A DNA stretch of 64,000 nt from RBG-13-43-22 sp040755035 (GTDB taxonomy: Bacteria; Desulfobacterota; RBG-13-43-22): NCBI GenBank assembly GCA_040755035.1, contig JBFMBU010000030.1, positions 1-64,000 on the forward strand, read 5' to 3'. This document shows, piece after piece, positions 26,212-34,196 of the stretch. Position 1 is the first letter of the stretch. Each line of letters begins with the position of its first letter. A model generated the notes under the pieces. The model made no database searches. It had not been told where the DNA came from and saw nothing but the letters and a program-made list of their open reading frames with translations. The translations under genes and the position numbers were made by a program.

Positions 26212-26883
26212 TCATCCCTTCTTCAATACCAGGCAATTTTCAGTAGAGGAAATTCCTAGGACCTCCAGATTCCGGCCCCGGTCCCGGCAAAGGAACTCGA
26301 AGGTCAATGAGGAGAAAAAGGAAATGTGCGTGGGATCGTCTTTATACCACCAGGCCTTGAACAACTGTAGAAAATGCTCCGGATCATTGATCAAGGAATC
26401 GGTCAGGAGGGTTTTAAGAATCATAATCCCCTGAGGGGCGACGAGATCATAAATCAGATCAAAGGTTTTATTGATGTCCGGCAGGTGTTCCAAGACCTCA
26501 TTGAGGATAACCACATCATAATTTCTTGAATATTTTCCCTCCTCAAATTCACCGTGGATCATAGGTTCGTAACCATCCACCGTAAACCCCTTTCTCCTCA
26601 GGGCTTCCGTTAAAAATCCGCCGCCGGAACCGTAATCCAGGACGGATAAGGAGGAGGGCTCCGGAGAATGTTTACATTGGTTGATCATGGCCACAAAAGC
26701 CAAGGCCTCTTTATCCCAATCAAAGGCATTTTTATACTGATCCTGGTAGTGCTTTTCTGCCGCTTCGGTTGAAATAAGGCAATCGCTGAAAATCAATCCG
26801 CAGATATTACAGGCGAAAAAAGGTCTGTCGTCTTCATAAACCTGGATGGCGGGATGACCGCATAAGCGGCAGGGTCTGCTCAT
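26212..26883 (-). CDS. class I SAM-dependent methyltransferase with N-terminal zinc ribbon
   Basis: 223 residues. An N-terminal CRLCG...CNICG pair forms a small zinc ribbon, as in C-methyltransferases acting on nucleotide sugars. The SAM-binding motif I is LSVLDYGSGGGFL, followed by an acidic VDGYEP and the post-motif ILNEVLEHLPD, and a late HISFFS segment. The reaction and substrate are not known. The ribosome site is weak. It stands apart from neighbours on both sides. Confidence 0.82.
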   Translation of the reverse strand: MSRPCRLCGHPAIQVYEDDRPFFACNICGLIFSDCLISTEAAEKHYQDQYKNAFDWDKEALAFVAMINQCKHSPEPSSLSVLDYGSGGGFLTEALRRKGFTVDGYEPMIHGEFEEGKYSRNYDVVILNEVLEHLPDINKTFDLIYDLVAPQGIMILKTLLTDSLINDPEHFLQLFKAWWYKDDPTHISFFSSLTFEFLCRDRGRNLEVLGISSTENCLVLKKG

Positions 26884-27110
26884 TTTTCGGATAGCTATCC
26901 CTTTCCTTTATTTCTTTGAATAGTAATACCGATCTAAATGATTATTCAATGTTTTTTTCAGATTCTTTCGGTTTATTATCCCGGTGCCTTTCCTCTCTAC
27001 CTGCCCTGCAGTAAAATTTTTCCGATTGACCTCTTGTTTCAAAGAAAGTAAATTACCTGCAAAGCCCAAGGGTCCGGCAGAAAGCGATTTTTTTTAAGGA
27101 GGGAGAGCCT

Positions 27111-27413
27111 ATGGAAAAATCAATAGCCCGGTCTTTTTCCGCTTTGTATCAAAAAATAAATTCCGAAGGAAAGATGGACCCCTTTTTCCACCGACCCGAA
27201 GTTTTCGGAGTCGGCAGTAATGATTTTGCCGCGGTCATGCTGATATTGGAGAAGACGGTTCCCGGACTCTCTGCGCCCGCCGCCGCCCAAGCCCAAGCCG
27301 CACTTTCGGTTTGTCGTCAGGCCCTGGAGGAAAATGTGAATCCCTTGGGGGAGGATCGGCTGGAATGGGACCTCATTTTACACTTGCTGGCGGCCCTTAC
27401 CCTAAAGGAATGA
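27111..27413 (+). CDS. hypothetical protein, 100 residues
   Basis: A strong ribosome site (AAGGAGGGAG, 5-6 bases before ATG) and tight coupling to the next gene support a real gene. The protein is predicted to be helical, with an Ala-rich segment at about 52-66 (SAPAAAQAQAALSV), soluble and without a signal peptide. I do not recognise a family. Its stop overlaps the downstream start (ATGA). Confidence 0.65.
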   Translation: MEKSIARSFSALYQKINSEGKMDPFFHRPEVFGVGSNDFAAVMLILEKTVPGLSAPAAAQAQAALSVCRQALEENVNPLGEDRLEWDLILHLLAALTLKE

Positions 27414-27745
27414 AAAGGACTTCGGTTCTTAACCGCCTCATGTCCACCGCCTTTCAGTCGGTAAAAGTCCGAGTGACGGAAGTCTTCGGATTGGAAAAAA
27501 AAGGGGTGACCCTCCATTCCCTTTGGCAGAAAGAAAACCTTTTATTCCGGAGCCGGGAGGATGGAACCTCCACCCTCCCCGGGCTTTCCCGATGGGCCAG
27601 GGCTGTGGATAAGCAAAACCGCACTTATCTTTTATGGGAGGCGGAACATTACCGTTTTCAAGGTCTGGTCATTCAGCCTATGGACAGCCATTATTGTTAC
27701 GAGATTTTTTCTGACGAGGACAAGGTAAGCGGCAATACCATATAG
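27410..27745 (+). CDS. hypothetical protein, 111 residues
   Basis: The start ATG at 27410 overlaps the previous stop by four bases (ATGA) with AAAGGA just before it, so the pair is translationally coupled. A longer reading from 27311 is out of keeping with this and lacks a ribosome site. The predicted fold is mixed alpha/beta, with aromatic-rich strands (RTYLLWEAEHYRFQG). No family recognised. Its last 49 bases overlap the 3' end of the convergent kinase gene. Confidence 0.6.
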   Translation: MKRTSVLNRLMSTAFQSVKVRVTEVFGLEKKGVTLHSLWQKENLLFRSREDGTSTLPGLSRWARAVDKQNRTYLLWEAEHYRFQGLVIQPMDSHYCYEIFSDEDKVSGNTI

Positions 27746-29268
27746 AAGGCCGAGCCCTTACCCGGAAGGGATTCCCAGGTTAATGTCCCCTGATGCTCCA
27801 TAACGATTTTTTGGGTGACCGCCAATCCCAGACCGGTCCCCCCGCCCTCCTTGGTGCTGTAAAACCTTTTGCAGATCTGGGCTTGCACCTCCCGCTCCAT
27901 ACCTATGCCGTTGTCCCGGGCGATAAAACGAATTTCCTCAGTGCCCCGTTCCACAGTGACTTCCACCCGTGGGGTTTCCCCGCCGCAGTAGATCTTTTCC
28001 CGGCAGGCATCCAGGGCATTGTCGATCAAATTCAGCAGGGCCCGCCCCATTTGGGTGGGGTCCAATAATACCAGTACTCCCTCCTGCCCGCAAAGGCTGA
28101 TCTCGATCCCCTCCTGCCCGGCCGCCTGGGCCACCAGGTCGATCGTTTCTTTAACCAGGAGATAGGGGTCGGTGGATTGCAGATCCGGTTTCCGGTCATG
28201 GGAGTAGTTGAGCATATCCAGACTGAGACGGCTGATCCGGGCGATGCCTCTTTGGACTGTCTGCCAGCCTTCATCCATTAAGGGGTTGTCCCTGCGCTTA
28301 AGCCCGACATTGATCAGATACGTCCCTCCTTTGAGGCCGTTGAGGATATTTTTGATGCAATGGGCCAAACCGGCTACGGTTTGACCGATGGCCGCCAGGC
28401 GTTCATTTTCTATCAACTTCCGGCGAAGTCGGTTTTCCTCCGTAACGTCTTTGCTGACCCCGACGGTCCCGATTACCCTGCCGGTCTTGTCCCGCAGGAG
28501 GGAAAGGGAGAGGCTGATATCCACCGGCTGCCCGTTTTTCGCCAACAAGGTGGTCCGGAAGTTGTTGACCGCTCCCCGGGAATACACCTCGGTCAGCAGT
28601 CGATGCCTCTCCTCCGGGTTGATCCAAAGTTCTTCCACCTTTTTTCCCCGCATCTCTTCCTCGGAATACCCCAGGATCCTCTCTCCTCCGCTGTTAAAGG
28701 TTACAATATGCCTTTCTAAGTCGGTGGTAATGATCATATCCGATGAATTGTTGAGGATATTTTCCAGATACTCCTTGTGCTGATGGACCTCTTCCTCCAG
28801 GGCCAGTTCCTCCCGCTGGAGTTGATATTTTTCGGCATTGATCTGCAGCAGGTCCCATAAAAGGCGGGAACTGCGGTGGTCCATGAAACTGACTTCCAGG
28901 GGTTTGCTCTTGATCACCTCTTCCCGCACGGCATTGGAACCGGTAAGCTCGATCAAAAAATTCAATCCCGGGAGTTCATAGAGGTTTTTAAAAACCGGGG
29001 TGGTGAACACCGAAAGGCGGCGGGCATGGACCATGCCGGGGGCCTCGGGGTTGGGGTCGGACACCCCCAGAATTTCGATATTCAAGGGACTTAAATGCTC
29101 TTCGATCAAAAGGGTCAGGAGATCGTCACAAGCTTTGCCACCTCCGATGATGGCCATCTTCAGGGGCACCCGGGCCTGGGCCCCCCGGCGAATAGGATGT
29201 CCCTCCCCTACGGTTGGCACCTCCCCTGCCGGGGTAATACCAGAAGATTTTTGACTATCCTCTGTCAT
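27697..29268 (-). CDS. PAS histidine kinase with N-terminal Rossmann-like domain
   Basis: 523 residues, no membrane segments. Residues about 37-150 look like a Rossmann NAD(P)-binding or dehydrogenase-like domain (KMAIIGGGKACDDLL, then LGVSDPNPEAPG, and LIELTGSNAVREEV). A short coiled coil and a PAS domain (about 172-285, NILNNSSDMIITTD) follow. The kinase core has H-box GLAHCIKNILNG, N-box LLNLIDNALDAC, G1 ARDNGIGM, F-box KRFYSTKEG and G2 GTGLGLAVTQKI. A Rossmann sensor suggests it may read the NAD(H) state or a small metabolite. The response regulator gene lies 103 bp upstream on the same strand. Kinase function is firm; the sensing idea is inference. Confidence 0.88.
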   Translation of the reverse strand: MTEDSQKSSGITPAGEVPTVGEGHPIRRGAQARVPLKMAIIGGGKACDDLLTLLIEEHLSPLNIEILGVSDPNPEAPGMVHARRLSVFTTPVFKNLYELPGLNFLIELTGSNAVREEVIKSKPLEVSFMDHRSSRLLWDLLQINAEKYQLQREELALEEEVHQHKEYLENILNNSSDMIITTDLERHIVTFNSGGERILGYSEEEMRGKKVEELWINPEERHRLLTEVYSRGAVNNFRTTLLAKNGQPVDISLSLSLLRDKTGRVIGTVGVSKDVTEENRLRRKLIENERLAAIGQTVAGLAHCIKNILNGLKGGTYLINVGLKRRDNPLMDEGWQTVQRGIARISRLSLDMLNYSHDRKPDLQSTDPYLLVKETIDLVAQAAGQEGIEISLCGQEGVLVLLDPTQMGRALLNLIDNALDACREKIYCGGETPRVEVTVERGTEEIRFIARDNGIGMEREVQAQICKRFYSTKEGGGTGLGLAVTQKIVMEHQGTLTWESLPGKGSAFYMVLPLTLSSSEKIS

Positions 29269-29371
29269 GGGATGATGGATATCCCCTCCGCGGATCTCCG
29301 AGGAAAGAAGCAGGTGACCGGGGAAGCCTTTTTTCTTCTTCCTTCTACCCGCTTTGGTTATCGGATTTTAG

Positions 29372-29818
29372 TTAAGCCTTAGACAGGACCTTTCGAACCG
29401 TTTCCATAAAGGCCTCCGGTTCTATGGGTTTCTCTAAAAAGGCGTTGGGACGATCTTCAATCAACTTGGCCAGGGCCTCTTCCGCCGGCTGCTCCAGCTT
29501 GACCTCATCGCCTTCATGGAAAGTGCGCAGGGCATGGAGACGTTTCAGAAACTCCCCTTCCCCGGTTAAAACAATAACGGGAATATCTTTGTACTTCCAC
29601 ACCTTTTTTAAATCGTTAAACATCAGAATCCCGCTTTTTCTGGGCATGCGGATATCCAGGACGATCAACTCCGGGTTGACGGCCTCGACCTGTTTGATCC
29701 CCTCTTCCCCGTTGGCGGCGCTGAAAATGTTTTTAAAGCCGTTTTCCTCCAGGATGGTGGTCAAATAACGAATGTTTTCCCGTTCATCATCTACCAGCAG
29801 TACCTTGGTGTCGATCAT
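29372..29818 (-). CDS. single-domain response regulator with an insertion
   Basis: 148 residues, longer than the usual 120. The acidic pocket is LLVDDE, the phospho-acceptor Asp is in LIVLDIRMP, the distal Thr is in VIVLTGEG, and the Lys is in FLEKPIE, so all phosphotransfer residues are present. About 30 residues (FLKRLHALRTFHEGDEVKLE...) are inserted between beta-4 and beta-5, near the output face. There is no output domain. The ribosome site is AAGGAGG. It is upstream of the Rossmann-PAS kinase and is its likely partner. Confidence 0.9.
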   Translation of the reverse strand: MIDTKVLLVDDERENIRYLTTILEENGFKNIFSAANGEEGIKQVEAVNPELIVLDIRMPRKSGILMFNDLKKVWKYKDIPVIVLTGEGEFLKRLHALRTFHEGDEVKLEQPAEEALAKLIEDRPNAFLEKPIEPEAFMETVRKVLSKA

Positions 29819-30228
29819 AGGGCCTCCTTCCTAAGAAAAAAGTTTAGTTGGATAGCAACCGTTTCCCGAAATAAATGGTTCAGCCTCAATCCTTCTTTCG
29901 CCGCAACAATGACAGAAAGATCCGCTTTATAATTATGGTATGCGTATTCCCCGGTTGTTTGAAAATGGCCCATGCCGGCTGCGGGTTAGGGGTTCAACTT
30001 TAGGGGACGGGAACAGCCAGGAAGAGAACGTTTTCTGGCTTTAACCCGGTACCCGGAAATCGTATCCACAAGCAAAGTCAGAGAGTTGTTCTTAGATGAA
30101 AATCTTATGAAACCAATGAACGATGGTTTTCATTAAACCACACCTCCCGCCCTTATCGCAAGAAAAAAAGAGAGGGGCAAGGGGGTGAAAAATTGGATTT
30201 TTTCCCAAAAGAATGATAATCTTTTATT
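29819..30228. other. gene-free spacer
   Basis: The divergent region between the response regulator (minus) and the next plus-strand gene. No coding frame, tRNA, or clear long repeat is seen; a few short inverted words only. It presumably contains promoters in both directions that I cannot assign. Confidence 0.5.
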
Positions 30229-31008
30229 ATGTGTTTCAAAACGCTCCAACGGATAACAGATTGGAACCGTTGCTTTTGGTTTACAGCCCTAATTCTGGCC
30301 CTCTGGACAATGCTGCTCCCCTTATCCTCCGCCCGGGGAAGCGAAGCGAACCCCCTTAAGGCCGAAGGGACCTCCGATAGCATGCCCATAGGCTGGGAAC
30401 AGGCCTACCAAAAAATAATTCAACTTCCGGAAAACAGCCGATTGGAAAAGGGAGAGATCCTGGGGGAGGTTAAAAAGGTCGGGGACCATACCATCCTGGC
30501 TCAAACTCTGGGAATGGTCAAGGCCAGGGCCGAAGATTGTTTTAAAGTTGCAAAAAGTTATCCGTTATATGCGCGTCTCATGCCCTGCACCGTGGAAAAC
30601 AAGGTCATCCGCTCCTTCCCCCTGGAAGGGGGCCCTCCGGGTCTGGAAGCGGTTGATTTCTGGACCCGGGTCAAGGTCCTGGGGTTTAACACCCGCTACT
30701 TGCTTCGCATCGCTCACCTGGCCGATCCCCAAAAACACCGTTACCGCAGTTTTTGGACCCTGGTGGACCGCCCTGATCAATTGAAGGCGTGTCGGGACCA
30801 GGAAAATCAACCCTGCCAAAATGATCTTTCCATCAATCTCGGCTCCCACCTCTTTGAACCTTTTCCGGGGAATCCCCAATATACCCTGCATACCTACACC
30901 CTAAAACTGTCCGCAGAAGGTTGGTTGCGCCGATCGGCCATCCGGTTGGGAGGGATTCATTCCATGAAGGAGGTTACTCAGGCCATACGAAAGGCTTTGG
31001 AGAGATAG
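30229..31008 (+). CDS. exported SRPBCC/START-like protein of unknown function
   Basis: 259 residues. A hydrophobic segment at about 15-35 (FWFTALILALWTMLL, then SSARGS) fits a signal peptide. The remainder resembles a START/polyketide-cyclase (SRPBCC) fold: early LAQTLGMVKARAEDCFKVAKSY, followed by strands and a long C-terminal helix (SMKEVTQAIRKALE). Such proteins bind hydrophobic ligands. The assignment rests on pattern resemblance. Its 3' end overlaps the convergent phosphoesterase gene by 35 bp. Confidence 0.6.
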   Translation: MCFKTLQRITDWNRCFWFTALILALWTMLLPLSSARGSEANPLKAEGTSDSMPIGWEQAYQKIIQLPENSRLEKGEILGEVKKVGDHTILAQTLGMVKARAEDCFKVAKSYPLYARLMPCTVENKVIRSFPLEGGPPGLEAVDFWTRVKVLGFNTRYLLRIAHLADPQKHRYRSFWTLVDRPDQLKACRDQENQPCQNDLSINLGSHLFEPFPGNPQYTLHTYTLKLSAEGWLRRSAIRLGGIHSMKEVTQAIRKALER

Positions 31009-31744
31009 GGGTCTCCTGCCAGCGAGCGAAATTCACCCTTTCATTGGGAGGCTTGAAGCCCCGGACTTCAACCTTCTTCTTTTCGGTATCAATCGATACG
31101 TAGGTCATACATTCCGGACGAGCGGCACCGGCATTGACGTAAAGTCCTTTGCCGAAGGGGCGACAGGTCCTTTGATGGGAGTGGCCCATGACGATGATAT
31201 TGTTTTTCCCCTGCAGCAGGGCATTGCGGGCAGCCTTATCCAAACGCTCAAAGAGCCTTTGCCCGAAATCATAAAAAGGTCCCTCAAAAAAATCGGCCAA
31301 TTTCCTTAATCCCCGACGGCGCATACCCCCGACCATCCAGGTCACATAATAAGGCAAGCGGCCCTTCTCCCCGATGAAGGGATCGAATTGGTGCCCATGA
31401 ATGAACCAGATCCGCCAACCGTCTTTTTTGATACGGATCTGCTTCAGGGCCCCCATCAGTCTCTGGGTGATCTGATCGTGATTCCCAAAAACACTTTCAT
31501 AAGGAGGAGATTTCCAGCGCCGGACGATGCGGGCATAACGTTTCAGAATGGTTTCCAGCACCTCCGGGCGGGAGCCGGGATAAGGGCCGTAATCGGTCTG
31601 ATAGATATCGCCCATGAGAATGATCCGGTCATGGGTGCGGGAGAGATGGTCGTCAAAGCGCAGTAACAGTTCTTCTTTCCCTTCAAATTTATCTAAGATC
31701 GGGGTATGGCCCAGATGGAGATCTCCGAAGGAAGCTATGCGCAT
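30974..31744 (-). CDS. metallophosphoesterase (calcineurin-like)
   Basis: 256 residues. It carries all five metal-binding motifs of the superfamily in order: GDLHLGH, GDIYQTDY, GNHD, HGHQFD and GHSHQR. The layout resembles UDP-2,3-diacylglucosamine hydrolases (LpxH/LpxI-like), but several other phosphodiesterases share it. ATG 31744. It may hydrolyse a phospho- or pyrophosphate ester in the cytoplasm. Convergent overlap with the preceding gene is 35 bp. Confidence 0.85.
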   Translation of the reverse strand: MRIASFGDLHLGHTPILDKFEGKEELLLRFDDHLSRTHDRIILMGDIYQTDYGPYPGSRPEVLETILKRYARIVRRWKSPPYESVFGNHDQITQRLMGALKQIRIKKDGWRIWFIHGHQFDPFIGEKGRLPYYVTWMVGGMRRRGLRKLADFFEGPFYDFGQRLFERLDKAARNALLQGKNNIIVMGHSHQRTCRPFGKGLYVNAGAARPECMTYVSIDTEKKKVEVRGFKPPNERVNFARWQETPISPKPFVWPE

Positions 31745-31748
31745 GATC

Positions 31749-31937
31749 TGGTTGCTCGTTACTGGTTACTGGTTGTTTTTAACTGTTGCTCGTTGCAGGT
31801 TACTGGTTGCTGGTTACTGGTTATTCGTTAAGTCCCAGACCTATTGAAGATGTCATAAAACCTTAACAGATTTTTCTTAATCCCGGACTATATGTTTTGT
31901 TTGACAAGGAACGAGCAACCAGAAACCAGTAACGAGG
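31749..31937. repeat. word-like inverted repeat, locus A
   Basis: The left arm (31749-31829) is a chain of variants of GTTACTGG and GTTGCTCG. The right arm (31909-31937) contains exact complements: ACGAGCAACC to GGTTGCTCGT and AACCAGTAACGAG to CTCGTTACTGGTT. It lies between the phosphoesterase gene start and the AICAR transformylase stop. Confidence 0.75.
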
Positions 31938-31941
31938 TTTG

Positions 31942-33231
31942 TTAGTGTTTAAAGGCCCTCTGCCCGGTGAAGACCATGGCCGCCGGCGGATCGGCCTGAT
32001 TGCAGGCCTCTATGACCTCATAGTCTCTTAAAGACCCCCCGGGCTGAACCACCGCCGTGACCCCCTGCCGCAATCCCACATCCACCCCGTCGCGGAAGGG
32101 GAAAAAGGCATCGGAAATCATGGCCGATCCGGGCAGTCCCGCTCGGTCCTCTTTTGTTTTTCGGTCAATCTCTTCTTTGTCTTTAGCCTGACGCCTGCCT
32201 TGCTCAATTTCCAATTCCAGGTCTTTATAAGACAGTCCGAAACGATCAAAACAGAGTATATCGGCGTACTTGGTGTAGGCCTTGTAAACGGCGATCTCGG
32301 CCACACCCACCCGGTCCTGTTCCCCGGTACCGATCCCTACCGTACATTCGTCTTTAACATAAAGTACGGAGTTAGAGGTGACCCCTTGTTCTACCGACCA
32401 CCCGAAGAACATATCTTCCACTTCTTTTTCCGTCGCTTTGCGGGTGATCCGGTATTCACGCCCCTGGTAGGTACAAAGGGCCGGCAAAAAATCCTCTTTC
32501 TTTTGAACGGCATTTATAGGGGATTGCTGAAGGACCAACCCTCCGTCCTGCAGTCCCTTGAAATCCAGAAAGCGGACCTGCCGCAGCCTTTCCAACTGGT
32601 CCATTCGAGGGACCTTCACTATCCTTAGATTGCCCCGTTTGGCTAATAGGGGAACCGTGCCCTCCTCAAAATCCGGGGCGGCCACCACCTCCAGATAATT
32701 CATGGCAATCAATTCGGCTGTGGCTTTATCCAAGGGGCGATTGAAAACAGCGGCGCCGCCGAAGGCGGCGATCCGGTCGGCCCGATTGGCTCGAAAATAG
32801 GCTTCCGATAATCCTGCCCCAAGGGCGACCCCGCAGGGGTTATTATGTTTCACAATCACCGCCGCCGGTTTGGCTGTTAAAAATTTTAAAATATTAAGGG
32901 CGTTATCAACATCGGTCAGGTTCGTTTTCCCGGGATGCTTGCCTTCCTGTATCATCTCCGCTTCGGTTATAGCCGAAACCATCCCCAGGCCGGGCTTGAT
33001 AAATTGACAATCTCCCAAGACCAGGTTGCCGTTGATCAATTCGTATAGGGCCGCTTCCTGCCCCGGATTTTCCCCGTAACGCAGTCCTTTTTCTTCCAGT
33101 ACGCCATCGGCTTGAGGCAGTTTCCAGGTCCTTTTTCGGTAGGTCAGGGTTTGATCCCCCAGGGTGATGATCAGGGTCGGCGGAAAATGATCGCCCATAA
33201 CCGTGCGATACATTTTTTTCAGATCGTCCAT
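31942..33231 (-). CDS. AICAR transformylase (PurH C-terminal domain only)
   Basis: 429 residues, all from the transformylase part of PurH. The 10-formyl-THF-dependent enzyme converts AICAR to FAICAR in purine synthesis. Signatures are LRYGENPGQEAAL, the catalytic KHNNPCGVA, AFGGAAVFNRPLD, SDAFFPFRDGVD and the C-terminal QPGGSLRDYEV. The N-terminal IMP cyclohydrolase (MGS-type) domain of the usual 520-residue PurH is absent, so IMP closure must be done by another gene. ATG 33231. It is last in the nfnA-nfnB-folE2 line; it uses 10-formyl-THF, the product of the nearby fhs. Confidence 0.9.
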   Translation of the reverse strand: MDDLKKMYRTVMGDHFPPTLIITLGDQTLTYRKRTWKLPQADGVLEEKGLRYGENPGQEAALYELINGNLVLGDCQFIKPGLGMVSAITEAEMIQEGKHPGKTNLTDVDNALNILKFLTAKPAAVIVKHNNPCGVALGAGLSEAYFRANRADRIAAFGGAAVFNRPLDKATAELIAMNYLEVVAAPDFEEGTVPLLAKRGNLRIVKVPRMDQLERLRQVRFLDFKGLQDGGLVLQQSPINAVQKKEDFLPALCTYQGREYRITRKATEKEVEDMFFGWSVEQGVTSNSVLYVKDECTVGIGTGEQDRVGVAEIAVYKAYTKYADILCFDRFGLSYKDLELEIEQGRRQAKDKEEIDRKTKEDRAGLPGSAMISDAFFPFRDGVDVGLRQGVTAVVQPGGSLRDYEVIEACNQADPPAAMVFTGQRAFKH

Positions 33232-33234
33232 TTT

Positions 33235-33331
33235 CTTGTTCCTTGTTCCTCGTTCCTGGTTACTGGTTTAACAATAAGATTTGTCTGGTTCGATTTTTTT
33301 ATCGAGCAACGAGCATCCAGCAACAAGTAAC
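33235..33331. repeat. word-like inverted repeat, locus B
   Basis: The left arm is TTGTTCCTTGTTCCTCG... with GGTTACTGGTT. The right arm near 33303-33331 is CGAGCAACGAGC...AACAAGTAACC, imperfectly complementary. It fills the spacer between folE2 and the AICAR transformylase gene. Confidence 0.65.
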
Positions 33332-33332
33332 C

Positions 33333-34106
33333 TTACTTTTGCCTTTCAATATAGGCATAAGCGCTGTGGTTGTGGATGGATTCAAAATTTTCCGATTCCA
33401 CGGAAAACCAGGTGATATTGGGATCAGCCTCCAACTTCCTGGCCACCTCCCTGACCACGTCCTCGACGAACATGGGATTTTCGAATCCTTTTTCCGTCAC
33501 ATGTTTTTCGTCATCCCTCTTTAGCACCGAATAAACCTCGGCCGAACCGGACTCTTCTGCCAAGCGGATGATATCCTCGATCCAAATAAACTTATTAAAC
33601 CGGACACCGACCCGAACCTCTCCCCTTTGGTTATGCGCTCCATGGACACTGATTTCTTTGGAACAGGGACAGACCGTGGTGATCGGTATCTGGAGCTCGA
33701 TCATCAGGTCCCGTCCTTTTACCCCTTTGGATGAGGCCTTGAAGGTGCAAATATATTCCATCAACCCTTCGGCACCGGTCACCGGGGCCTTTTTGGTAAT
33801 GAAGTAGGGAAAGGTGACTTCCAAATGGGCCGATTCGGCATCCAGCCGTTTTTTCAGTTCCTCCAGGATAGTATTCAGATTTTCCATAGTGATCTGGCGG
33901 CGGTATTCGCTTAGGACCTCGATGAAGCGGCTCATGTGGGTCCCCTTGTGGTCATGAGGGAGATCCACATACATATTGATGCTGGCCACGGTTTGTTGAA
34001 AACCGTTCTCCTTGTCCCTGACCGTAATGGGATAACGGATGTTTTTAACCCCCACTTTGTCGATGGGGATCTGTCGGTCGTCTTTTTGGCTTTGAACGTC
34101 AATCAT
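33333..34106 (-). CDS. folE2: GTP cyclohydrolase FolE2
   Basis: 257 residues. The cobalt/zinc/iron-dependent type IB enzyme that makes 7,8-dihydroneopterin triphosphate for folate (or queuosine) synthesis. The metal-binding motif CPCSKEIS followed by GAHNQRG, and an N-terminal VGVKNIRYPI, mark FolE2 rather than FolE. ATG 34106. It lies downstream of nfnB in a minus-strand run with folate-using genes nearby, consistent with supply of tetrahydrofolate for the C1 pathway. Confidence 0.94.
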   Translation of the reverse strand: MIDVQSQKDDRQIPIDKVGVKNIRYPITVRDKENGFQQTVASINMYVDLPHDHKGTHMSRFIEVLSEYRRQITMENLNTILEELKKRLDAESAHLEVTFPYFITKKAPVTGAEGLMEYICTFKASSKGVKGRDLMIELQIPITTVCPCSKEISVHGAHNQRGEVRVGVRFNKFIWIEDIIRLAEESGSAEVYSVLKRDDEKHVTEKGFENPMFVEDVVREVARKLEADPNITWFSVESENFESIHNHSAYAYIERQK

Positions 34107-34107
34107 A

Positions 34108-34193
34108 CAAGTTACGAGTTACGAGTTGCGAGTTACGAGTTGCGAGTTAAAATCCTTTCACTCCCTAACCCGTAACACGAAACCCGTAACGTT
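34108..34193. repeat. word-like inverted repeat, locus C
   Basis: GTTACGAGTT and GTTGCGAGTT alternate five times at 34110-34148. A complementary arm of AACCCGTAAC, ACGAAACCCGTAACG follows at 34167-34192. It fills the folE2-nfnB spacer. Confidence 0.7.
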
Positions 34194-34196
34194 TTT

